Assembly (NCBI RefSeq): GCF_017051705.1
Contig: NZ_JAFIDJ010000001.1
Span: 1,827,786 to 1,891,785, forward strand
Source: Algoriphagus lutimaris
GTDB lineage: Bacteria; Bacteroidota; Bacteroidia; Cytophagales; Cyclobacteriaceae
Length of the DNA: 64,000 nucleotides
Reading direction: 5' to 3'
This document shows positions 56,431-64,000 of the stretch, one piece after another. The position numbers and the translations under genes are program-made. The first letter of the stretch is position 1; every line of letters begins with the position of its first letter. The notes under the pieces were generated by a model. It was not told where the DNA came from and did not search any database. It saw nothing but the letters and a program-made list of their open reading frames with translations.

Positions 56431-59130
56431 ATGCCGCAATCCCTTTTAATTCTGTTTTTTACTTTTTTCTCAACCCTCAATGTAGTTGGAGAATCTGAAT
56501 ATCTTGTATCTAATCCTTATGCTAAGGAAAAAGAAAGAGTAGTTCGATTGGCGGAAGAATATACCACCTTCAAACCCATCACAGTAACTGCTGAACAAAG
56601 CCCTAGAAGTGCTGGAGGAATCCATGATTTTTACTCGGAAGGGGATTATTGGTGGCCAGATCCTTCAAACCCATCTGGCCCTTATATTCAACGGGACGGA
56701 CTCACCAATCCAGATAATTTCACCGCCCACCGAGAGGCCATGATCCAGTTCAGTCAGATTTCCGGTGCGTTGGCATCTGCGTATTTAGTGACGAACAAAG
56801 TAAAATACGTACAAGCTCTGGCGCCTCACCTGAAAGCCTGGTTTATTAATGAAGAAACCAAAATGAACCCAAGCCTACTATATGCCCAAGCAATCAAAGG
56901 AAAAGTGACGGGTAGAGGAATTGGCATTATAGACACCATTCATTTGATGGAAGTGGCAAAGGCGATCGAAGCTGTTGAAAATTCGGGAGTAATTCCAAAA
57001 TCAGAAATTCAGCAAATGAAAGATTGGTTTGGGTCTTACCTAGAATGGATGACTACTCACCCCTATGGAATCGATGAACGGGATCATGGAAATAATCACA
57101 GTGTATGTTGGACCATGCAGGCAGCAGTCTTTGCCAAGCTTGTAGGAAACCAAGAAGTCCTGGATTTCTGTAAAGAGATGTATAAAAACGTATTGCTTCC
57201 AGATCAAATGGACGATGATGGAAGCTTTCCGCTAGAACTCAAGCGCACCAAACCTTACGGTTATTCCTTGTTCACCCTGGATGCCATGGCTACGCTTTGC
57301 CAGGTATTTGCAGAGGAGACTAAAAGTCTATTCCAATATCAAACCTCCGATGGGAAGTCTTTGGAACGAGGAATCGCATTTTTATTTCCGTATGTAAAGG
57401 ATAAAAACTCCTGGCCCTATGAAAAAGATGTCATGTTTTGGGAGGAATGGCCAGTGCGGCATCCATTCCTTTTATTTGGCGGCATAGCTTATGAAAAAGA
57501 GAACTATTTACAGCTTTGGAATCAGCTGGAGTCGGACTTCGATACTCCTGAAGTGGTCCGAAATATGCCTGTGAGGTTTCCTTTACTATGGGTTTCTGAG
57601 AAAGAATTAAACAGGCAACATCCACTTCCCATTACAAATGATCAGCTTCAACAATTCATCTCGGCTGGATCCATAAGCTACAAAGATTTTGGTGCGATGG
57701 GAGATGGGGAAACGGACGATATGGATGCAATCGTCGCAACCCACGAGTTTGCCAATGAGCATGGGTTGAATGTAAAAGCAGATGACATGGCCACCTATTA
57801 CTTGGGAGGAGCAGGAAAAACCGCCATCATTCAAACAAATACTGACTTTGGCTCAGCTAGCTTTGTCATTGATGATCGAGCCGTCCAAAATCGTACGGCT
57901 CCGATTTTTCTTGTTAGTTCCAAATTGCAATCCTATCCGCTGGAAGGAATTTCCACGCTCAAAAGAAACCAAGAGAAACTGGAAGTCACATTCCCTGAAC
58001 CAAGCCTAATCACCGTTACCAACTCCAACAAAAAACAATACATCCGCTTTGGATTAAACCAAAACATTGGTGCTTCACAGACAGATATTTTTCTAGTAGA
58101 CACAAAAGGGAATGTGGATATGAATACCCCCATTATCTGGGATTTTGAAGAAATCACTGATATCACGGTGTTGCCGATAGATGAAAAAGTTCTCAACATC
58201 AAAGGCGGCAAGTTTACTACGATCGCAAATCAAGAAGAATCCAAGTACAATTATTATAGCCGAAATATCTCCATCAAACGATCTAATGTAATGGTCGATG
58301 GATTAGAGCACCGAATTATTGGCGAAGGTGACCAAGGTGCTCCCTATGGTGGGTTCCTGAACATCAGTAATTGCACGAATGTCACAGTCCAAAACACCAT
58401 ATTAACCGGTCATAAAACCTATCAAACCATTGGCAATGCTGGTAAACCCGTTTCCATGGGGAGTTATGATATTTCCGTCAGCCGAGCATTGAATGTTTCC
58501 TTTATTAACTGTAGTCAAACCAATGACATTGACGATCCCACTTATTGGGGAATCATGGGGTCTAATTATTGTAAAAACCTGTTGTATGACCATTGTACCC
58601 TCTCCCGTTTTGATGCGCACATGGGGGTAGCTAATGCTACGATCCGTAATTCGACGATGGGACATATGGGAATCAATGCGATTGGAAGTGGGACCCTGCT
58701 TGTTGAAAACACCACTATCAGAGGAAGAAGTGTGATCAATTTGCGTTCTGATTATGGCAGCACTTGGCAAGGAGCCTTCATCATTCGTGATTGTACCTTT
58801 ATTCCAAATGGAGGTAAACCATATAGTGCTTCCCTGATTAATGGGTATAATTCTGGCCAGCATGACTTCGGTTATACCTGCTACATGCCTAAAAAAATCA
58901 CATTTGAAAACCTGAAAATCGAAGACTCCAATCATCCAGAGGGTTATCAAGGTCCTGCCATTTTTCACAATTTTAATCCTGAAAATAGTGATGCTTCCTA
59001 TCAGGAAAAGTTTCCCTATGTAATCACAAAAGAGGTCGTTTTAGATAATGTGACTACTTCCAGTGGGAAAGAGTTAAGATTAAGCGAGAATCCCTATATG
59101 TTTAGAACTGTGAAAGTGGTCACCAAATAA
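56431..59130 (+). CDS. Two-domain polysaccharide lyase: alginate-lyase-type domain fused to a beta-helix domain
   Basis: 899 residues. The start is hydrophobic (PQSLLILFFTFFSTLNVVG), probably a signal peptide though without basic residues. Residues about 25-395 match the Alginate_lyase (alpha/alpha toroid) family: FYSEGDYWWPDPSNPSGPYI, HREAMIQFSQISGA and the catalytic-type DHGNNHSVCWTMQA (N221-N222-H223). Residues about 410-899 begin with YKDFGAMGDGETDDMDAI, the opening of pectate-lyase-3/GH28-like right-handed beta-helices, and continue in repeats such as ISNCTNVTVQNTIL and VANATIRNSTMGHMG. Two catalytic folds in one chain suggest uronate-rich substrates. A real fusion: no start-stop break lies between the parts. 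Confidence 0.85.
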   Translation: MPQSLLILFFTFFSTLNVVGESEYLVSNPYAKEKERVVRLAEEYTTFKPITVTAEQSPRSAGGIHDFYSEGDYWWPDPSNPSGPYIQRDGLTNPDNFTAHREAMIQFSQISGALASAYLVTNKVKYVQALAPHLKAWFINEETKMNPSLLYAQAIKGKVTGRGIGIIDTIHLMEVAKAIEAVENSGVIPKSEIQQMKDWFGSYLEWMTTHPYGIDERDHGNNHSVCWTMQAAVFAKLVGNQEVLDFCKEMYKNVLLPDQMDDDGSFPLELKRTKPYGYSLFTLDAMATLCQVFAEETKSLFQYQTSDGKSLERGIAFLFPYVKDKNSWPYEKDVMFWEEWPVRHPFLLFGGIAYEKENYLQLWNQLESDFDTPEVVRNMPVRFPLLWVSEKELNRQHPLPITNDQLQQFISAGSISYKDFGAMGDGETDDMDAIVATHEFANEHGLNVKADDMATYYLGGAGKTAIIQTNTDFGSASFVIDDRAVQNRTAPIFLVSSKLQSYPLEGISTLKRNQEKLEVTFPEPSLITVTNSNKKQYIRFGLNQNIGASQTDIFLVDTKGNVDMNTPIIWDFEEITDITVLPIDEKVLNIKGGKFTTIANQEESKYNYYSRNISIKRSNVMVDGLEHRIIGEGDQGAPYGGFLNISNCTNVTVQNTILTGHKTYQTIGNAGKPVSMGSYDISVSRALNVSFINCSQTNDIDDPTYWGIMGSNYCKNLLYDHCTLSRFDAHMGVANATIRNSTMGHMGINAIGSGTLLVENTTIRGRSVINLRSDYGSTWQGAFIIRDCTFIPNGGKPYSASLINGYNSGQHDFGYTCYMPKKITFENLKIEDSNHPEGYQGPAIFHNFNPENSDASYQEKFPYVITKEVVLDNVTTSSGKELRLSENPYMFRTVKVVTK

Positions 59131-59150
59131 AACATAGGTTAAATGGACCT

Positions 59151-59177
59151 TTGGCTACCTGGTTAACCGTTAGCCAA
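59151..59177. repeat. Hairpin downstream of the lyase gene
   Basis: TTGGCTA and TAGCCAA flank the 8-base palindrome GGTTAACC. There is no T-tract. It may end the transcript weakly or stabilise it. Confidence 0.35.
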
Positions 59178-59301
59178 TAACTTACTTCATAAAATTTCCT
59201 ATTGGACCACTTTTCAAAGCCAACATGCTTTAAGTGAAGTCTTCGTTTTTAGTTGAATAACCAAGGAATAACAAGTAGAAAAAGAAAAAAATGAAAATCC
59301 A

Positions 59302-61986
59302 TTACTTAGATTCTACGGTATACTCCAACTCCTTGAATCCGACTTCTCCATTGGGCGTCAAGGCTTCAAGAATAATGAATTTTTTTCCTGTGATATCAGA
59401 GTTATAATAACTCAATTCCTCTTGCCCCATTTTCGATAATTCAATATTGTTTTTCCAAAACAACAAAGATCTGAGATCTGGTTTAATCAATTGTTCTTCA
59501 GTTAGAACTGAGTAATCCATCTGTTCATATTCCCGCATCGCTGAAAAAACAGGTAAGGAGGTTTTCATTACTCCCTCGGAGGCATTTGCCCCAAATAGCC
59601 CTTTGCCAGCATAAGTGTATATAGCAATTACACTTCCAACAGGAGGAGCGGCCAAAGGATGTACCCAAGGAAAAACCTCCAAAAAGAGCTTGGGAAACCC
59701 TTTCGCATTTTTAATAATTTCAAAACTTTTCACTTCTGACGGATCAATATTTTGGATCAGGTGATAATCATAATTCATAACAGGTATACCATCGACCACC
59801 ACAAGTGTGAGCCCACCACCATTTACTTTGGCATGCAAAAAACCTCCATTAATATTGATCCTGGTGACTGAAATCAATTCAGGATAATTAAAAAGTAATA
59901 TACTATAAAGCCCATAAGACCATTTTTCTTCTTTGGATTCAATTTCTGCTCCATCTACGACATGGGTTGGTTTTCCGAATCTATCCATCACTTCCTGTCT
60001 CTGCGGAGTCATTAAATAATCTTCTACCGTAAACTCTTCCAATTCGATGAAATTATTTGAAAGGTTAAAAGCCCTATCCACCGTATCTTTTTTCTGCTCC
60101 TTGATAATTACATTCCGTTTGATGCTATCCAACCTCAAGATTGTTTCTCTTTGATCAAACGAAATAGGTGGCACCTCCTTATCATCAAGAAGAATTGAAA
60201 AATCTTTCTTTTGACCCTTTTCATCTACTGTTTGGACTAATGCATTTATTTCAGTTCCAAACATATCTGGAAGCACGAAATTAAAGCGCCCCAAACTATC
60301 TGTTTGCTCCTGAAAAACACCGACCTGATTCCCAAAAGTCATTAGGGTAACTTCTATTCTATTTATAGCTTTTTTCCTTAGAAAATTACCTTCCACCCTT
60401 CCTGAAACTCCAATAGTATATTCAGGGCTTACTTTCCCTTCTACCTCAAGATGATGAAATTTATAATCGCTTGGTCTCTTTGTCATTAACCAAGTATCTA
60501 ATTCCAACGCATTTTCGGGTTGAATCAATGAGTCCTCATTTGCCATGGAATAGTTAAAGTCACTAAATAACAGGGTTCTCGCTATTAAACTCTGTTGCTC
60601 CTTCTTGTATAGTGCATATAATTGTTCATCCAAAACTTTGACAGATAAAGTCGCATCCCTATTTTGACCTTCTGAATCCAGCAAAGCAACATTCAATTTT
60701 GTCAATTGACGCTGACTGTAACTTTTTGAATCTGTATTAGCTATTATTTGAAGCCTACTCTGTGGTTTTGGATTAAAAATATAACGGCTAGCCAGAACCT
60801 TTTTTTCTTGATCAAACAATTTTATGGATGACACACCTTCTGGAATAGAATCTAGGGGGAATTTTAAAAACATTTTCCCTTCTGACAATACACCTCTAGC
60901 ATAGAGGTATTCTACACCCCTGCAGGATAAACTAACATAGCTGCTATCATTGAAATGATTGGAAGAACTAATATCCAGCCTTAATTCATCATTCGTTTTA
61001 TAAGCAAACAGTACATCTCCTTTAATTTTGGTTTCTGGTAATTGGATGGTGAGTATACCGCTTTCTTGATTTTCTAAAGGAATTTCGGCGAAAAATCTTT
61101 TTGAAGTATCTCCTTTCAATAAAAAGCTTCCAATCCCTCTTTCGGTACTTTCAAATGTAGTTATTAGTTTTCCCTCCTGATCTCTGACTTTCCCATTGAT
61201 TTTAACTCCTTTCCCTTTCACATCCATCGCATGAAAGGCAACTCTAGAATAAATCCCATGAACTAAACTCCCACTCTCCGGAACAAATTCAACCTCTGAA
61301 ACCCCATCCTTTAATGCTACAGTTTTGGTATAACTCATACCATTATCGGTACGCATTCTTAAACTTACCACTTTGTCTTTTGGAGAAATGGGATAAGAAA
61401 GTTTATAGATTTGATTTTCTTGTTTAATACTAAGAGAATCTTCTAATCCATCTCTGGTCACAAAAACATCTAACTTCCCCTTGACTAAACTATCGATGGA
61501 ATAAGGATCAAAAATTGCTTTTAGAAATGTGTTGCCGGACTCCTCTTCTACTAAAATTAAATCATAAATAGGGTCATTTTCATCAATTTCCTGGGAGGCA
61601 TAAATATCAACATACTTTTCAGAGATAAAATCTGCTCCAAAATTTTCATTCCATTTTGTGTAGGCTCTTAGTAAATACCTTCCTGGCAAGTAAGACTTAT
61701 ATAGGTCAAAAAATGCTTGTCCCAATCCATTATCCAACTTTATCGTTTTCCTATCTAGTATGATTTCATTGAAATCAATCAATTCAATATATAAAACCCC
61801 GCTAAGTTGACTGAGTGAGTGATCTGCTGCATTTGTAACAATCGCATTCACCCAAAGCGTCTGATTGTTTAGATAAATGCTCCTATCAGTAGTAAGAAAT
61901 ATTTTTTCGGCAAGTGAAATAGGATAGCTTAGACTGGACTCCTGCCCAAAGGCCACATTCGATCTTAGGAAGAATAACCCGACCAA
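59302..61986 (-). CDS. Large exported MG2-like/TonB-plug-domain protein, start region frame-shifted
   Basis: 894 residues from a TTG. Residues about 20-130 are MG2-like (EKIFLTTDRSIYLNNQTLWV, PGRYLLRAYTKW), about 520-600 a carboxypeptidase-regulatory-like domain (GVSGRVEGNFLRKKAINRI) and about 690-790 a TonB plug-like region (VNGGGLTLVVVDGIPVMNYD). This layout is common in Bacteroidota and its job is unknown, perhaps envelope assembly. The TTG start gives a poor signal peptide. An ATG at 62047 gives a good one only if one T is removed from the T10 run at 61988-61997: it would then read MFKTSFFKKGQFKHTLSFFL and continue LVGLFFLRSNVAFGQ. Confidence 0.82.
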   Translation of the reverse strand: MVGLFFLRSNVAFGQESSLSYPISLAEKIFLTTDRSIYLNNQTLWVNAIVTNAADHSLSQLSGVLYIELIDFNEIILDRKTIKLDNGLGQAFFDLYKSYLPGRYLLRAYTKWNENFGADFISEKYVDIYASQEIDENDPIYDLILVEEESGNTFLKAIFDPYSIDSLVKGKLDVFVTRDGLEDSLSIKQENQIYKLSYPISPKDKVVSLRMRTDNGMSYTKTVALKDGVSEVEFVPESGSLVHGIYSRVAFHAMDVKGKGVKINGKVRDQEGKLITTFESTERGIGSFLLKGDTSKRFFAEIPLENQESGILTIQLPETKIKGDVLFAYKTNDELRLDISSSNHFNDSSYVSLSCRGVEYLYARGVLSEGKMFLKFPLDSIPEGVSSIKLFDQEKKVLASRYIFNPKPQSRLQIIANTDSKSYSQRQLTKLNVALLDSEGQNRDATLSVKVLDEQLYALYKKEQQSLIARTLLFSDFNYSMANEDSLIQPENALELDTWLMTKRPSDYKFHHLEVEGKVSPEYTIGVSGRVEGNFLRKKAINRIEVTLMTFGNQVGVFQEQTDSLGRFNFVLPDMFGTEINALVQTVDEKGQKKDFSILLDDKEVPPISFDQRETILRLDSIKRNVIIKEQKKDTVDRAFNLSNNFIELEEFTVEDYLMTPQRQEVMDRFGKPTHVVDGAEIESKEEKWSYGLYSILLFNYPELISVTRININGGFLHAKVNGGGLTLVVVDGIPVMNYDYHLIQNIDPSEVKSFEIIKNAKGFPKLFLEVFPWVHPLAAPPVGSVIAIYTYAGKGLFGANASEGVMKTSLPVFSAMREYEQMDYSVLTEEQLIKPDLRSLLFWKNNIELSKMGQEELSYYNSDITGKKFIILEALTPNGEVGFKELEYTVESK

Positions 61987-61987
61987 T

Positions 61988-61997
61988 AAAAAAAAAA
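61988..61997. repeat. A10/T10 homopolymer in the signal-peptide region
   Basis: Ten A on the plus strand (ten T in the gene). With ten, the ATG at 62047 is out of frame with the protein; with nine it would be in frame and give a complete signal peptide. A candidate slippage switch or a sequencing error. Confidence 0.7.
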
Positions 61998-62127
61998 CTA
62001 AGGGTGTGTTTAAATTGTCCTTTTTTAAAAAAGCTGGTTTTAAACATTTCTGATCTTCCTGTTTTTCAATAGGATCGTAAAATATGATCGCTCTAGGAAA
62101 AATAAAAAATAAACCAGATTAATATTT

Positions 62128-63606
62128 TCACGACCTCAATTCTAAAACTTTCCCAACTGCCTCTGGCACATCCTCTTCATAATGGCTGACATAAATCAAA
62201 GAAATGGAACAGCCTTCACAGACTCTTTGAACGGTTTCTTTGAAAAGTCTTCTTTGAAATTCGTCCATCCCTTGACTCGCCTCATCTAAAATCAACAATT
62301 TCGGCTGCTTGATCAATGCCCTAGCCAAAAGGGTCCATCGTTGATGTTCTAAGGACAATCGTTGAATGACCGTATGCTGAAGGGGTTCTAATTTAAAAAG
62401 CCTGATCCACCTATTGGCCAATTCCTCTTGTTCGGGACTGACTTTTCTGAATAACCCCATTGTATCAAATAAACCAGAAAGAATCACTTTTCTGCAAGTT
62501 TGATTGGCCGGGAAATATCGACTCAATTCGGGAGCTACAAAACCAGTAGGCCTCTTAACATCCCAGATACTTTCTCCTGTCCCCCTTTTTCTTCCAAACA
62601 ACCAGAAATTCTGCGAATAAGCTTGGGGGTTTTCGCCAATCAGCAAACTGATCAAGGTGGATTTTCCAGAGCCATTCTTCCCTTTCAAGAGCCATTTTTC
62701 CCCTGCTTTAACCTCCCAGTTGACATCTTCTAAAATCACCTTATCTCCATATTTGATATGGACATTCTGGAGTATTATTGGAGCATTTAACAATTCCCTA
62801 TCCTTCGGGAGAAGCGATTGAAGTAAGTCCCAATCCCATGCGGGGACATTCATCTGCTTTCCTCCATTTTGATGGTAATCTTCCTTGGTCCAAACACTGT
62901 CCACCCCTGATTTTGAAATTTTGGCAACATGTGTTATCCCTTCCGGAATTTCATTCCCTGAAGTAGTCAATAACAACTGGACACCGGCTTTGCTGATCTC
63001 TTGGATAATTGTCCCAAACTCTTCTCGGCTTTTCACATCCAAGCCCGTCATTGGTTGATCCATCAAATAAATATAGGGCTGATGCATCAAACCTAATGCA
63101 ATGGCCAACCTTCTTGTTTCCCCATTGGAAAGCTTCAATAGAGACTTATCCAATAAGGCTTCAAGCCTTAGAAGTTTGGCCACATTTTCCAGATTCCAGG
63201 GTCCCGAGACTTTCGGATTAACTTCAATTAAATATTCCAGCACGGTTGCAGTTTCTTCAGATTCAGAAGAATTGAATCGTTGCTGAAAATAAAAATTCTG
63301 GATGTGAGAACGGTTTTTAAACTCGTACTTCTGGGAAACATAGGCTATCAAATCCCTAAAACTATGTACCTCCCCTGCTCCTGTTTTTTCTTGAACATAT
63401 GCCTTAGCAAATGGCCTTTGAACTTCGCCTTTAGAAATCACTGTATTTCCCCTCAACGTTTCTATAAACGTGGTCAACTCCCAACCAGAATCTCCAATCA
63501 CCGCCCAATTCTCACCTGTATTCCAGTTAAAACTTAAGTTTTCAAAAGCCTGCTGAGCTTTGAATAAAACAGTGGCTCCATGAATAGTAAGGATAGATTT
63601 GGACAA
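62128..63606 (-). CDS. Two-domain ABC ATPase (ModF/YlmA-like) with a degenerate first ATP site
   Basis: 492 residues starting at TTG; no in-frame ATG lies near. Two ABC domains, no membrane part. Domain 1: the Walker A is IGDSGWELTTF, so the Lys is Leu; the signature is KLSNGETRRL; the Walker B ends in LMDQPMTGLD, so Gln replaces the catalytic Glu. Domain 2: Walker A GKNGSGKSTL and LLILDEASQG look intact, but the signature is LSLEHQRW, not LSGGQ. The normal role of such soluble proteins is not settled (molybdate transport, DNA or ribosome-linked). The first site probably cannot hydrolyse ATP. Confidence 0.85.
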   Translation of the reverse strand: MSKSILTIHGATVLFKAQQAFENLSFNWNTGENWAVIGDSGWELTTFIETLRGNTVISKGEVQRPFAKAYVQEKTGAGEVHSFRDLIAYVSQKYEFKNRSHIQNFYFQQRFNSSESEETATVLEYLIEVNPKVSGPWNLENVAKLLRLEALLDKSLLKLSNGETRRLAIALGLMHQPYIYLMDQPMTGLDVKSREEFGTIIQEISKAGVQLLLTTSGNEIPEGITHVAKISKSGVDSVWTKEDYHQNGGKQMNVPAWDWDLLQSLLPKDRELLNAPIILQNVHIKYGDKVILEDVNWEVKAGEKWLLKGKNGSGKSTLISLLIGENPQAYSQNFWLFGRKRGTGESIWDVKRPTGFVAPELSRYFPANQTCRKVILSGLFDTMGLFRKVSPEQEELANRWIRLFKLEPLQHTVIQRLSLEHQRWTLLARALIKQPKLLILDEASQGMDEFQRRLFKETVQRVCEGCSISLIYVSHYEEDVPEAVGKVLELRS

Positions 63607-63652
63607 AATAGTTTTTGTTAGTGGTTACTAATCTAAAAATAAAAAGAAGGGA

Positions 63653-64000
63653 TTAAACTTTGTTTTTGCTATCAATTTGAATGGTGACAGGCCCATCATT
63701 TACCAGGCGGACTTTCATATCAGCCCCAAACTCACCTGTCCCAATTTTCTTACCCAAATCAAATTCCAAAGTTTGAATGAGCTTTTCGTACAAAGGTATT
63801 GCTACCTCGGGTCTTGCCGCTTTAATATAAGAAGGTCTATTTCCTTTTTTAGTACTGGCATGCAACGTGAATTGAGAAATCAATAATAGTTCACCATTGA
63901 CCTCTATCAGGCTTTTATTCATGATCCCATTTTCATCTGGGAAAATCCTCAGGTTGACGATCTTCTTGGAAAGCCAGGAAATATCCTCCTGATTGTCTTC
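63653..64000 (-). CDS. dtd: D-aminoacyl-tRNA deacylase, 5' partial
   Basis: The frame is open to the window edge; the ATG at 63922 is internal, because upstream codons read DISWLSKKIVNLRIFPDENG, the family's N-terminal region. The visible 115 residues contain LLISQFTLHASTKKGNRPS (the S-Q-x-T motif) and VNDGPVTIQIDS (the Gly-Pro motif). Dtd removes D-amino acids wrongly attached to tRNA. The C-terminus is complete. It is followed on the same strand by the ABC ATPase gene, 46 bases away. Confidence 0.94.
   Translation of the reverse strand, partial: EDNQEDISWLSKKIVNLRIFPDENGIMNKSLIEVNGELLLISQFTLHASTKKGNRPSYIKAARPEVAIPLYEKLIQTLEFDLGKKIGTGEFGADMKVRLVNDGPVTIQIDSKNKV

Noticed and set aside
58402-58968. 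188-aa minus-strand frame opposite the lyase fusion
   Set aside because: Antisense to the beta-helix domain; the length follows from the repeat pattern of the real gene.

Overview
The window looks like chromosomal DNA from a Gram-negative member of the Bacteroidota, most likely order Cytophagales and close to Cyclobacteriaceae such as Algoriphagus. This is inferred from protein families and promoter style, not from a 16S gene, and none is present. Supporting signs are LpxK (lipid A), a Porin_10-type outer-membrane barrel, an MG2/TonB-plug protein, menaquinone genes, GH16 and sulfatase lipoproteins or secreted enzymes, a eukaryote-type glycogen branching enzyme, and repeated TAnnTTTG promoter elements with few Shine-Dalgarno sites. 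The DNA is AT-rich by eye and gene-dense. I saw no gap above about 300 bases without a gene, and no tRNA, rRNA, CRISPR array, insertion sequence or prophage.

Layout. 1-9.5 kb: end of a branching enzyme; a thiamine transporter (pnuT) under a TPP riboswitch with an overlapping acyl-CoA-dehydrogenase-like gene; a GMC oxidoreductase; a MacB-like permease; and an lpxK-porin-miaE-GyrI-like run on the minus strand. 10.5-17 kb: a Nif3-like/zinc-ribbon pair, a phosphatase, and a menaquinone operon (DHNA-CoA thioesterase-like, menF, menD). 17-19 kb: a GH16 lipoprotein and a membrane-linked XRE regulator that appears broken by two one-base insertions. 19-26 kb: a complete histidine-degradation operon hutH-hutI-hutU-hutG, divergent from a LysR gene, with a dense array of TGATAA/TTATCA half-sites between them. 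26-29 kb: a large FAD/Fe-S oxidoreductase. 29-36.5 kb: a YdcF-like protein, a hipBA toxin-antitoxin pair with a three-copy operator, a 1297-aa DUF4011-type helicase and an SDR.

36.5-47 kb is mostly housekeeping: rlmD, a Na/Pi cotransporter, a Ca-type P-ATPase, thiL, methylmalonyl-CoA epimerase, an IscA-family protein, gcvT and comB. 47-62 kb is richer in carbohydrate enzymes: a cytoplasmic GH13 amylase, a PIG-L deacetylase with an SDR, a sulfatase, and a 899-aa fusion of an alginate-lyase-type domain with a beta-helix domain. MarC, an alcohol dehydrogenase, a class V aminotransferase and the MG2/plug protein lie among them. The window ends with a two-domain ABC ATPase whose first ATP site is degenerate, and a partial D-aminoacyl-tRNA deacylase.

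The points I rate highest are: the lyase/beta-helix fusion; three genes or starts that seem shifted by one extra base in an A/T homopolymer, including an A10 tract inside a signal-peptide region that could be phase-variable or a sequencing artefact; the TPP-riboswitch operon with an unexpected flavoprotein; the LysR/hut operator array; and the hipBA operators beside the helicase.
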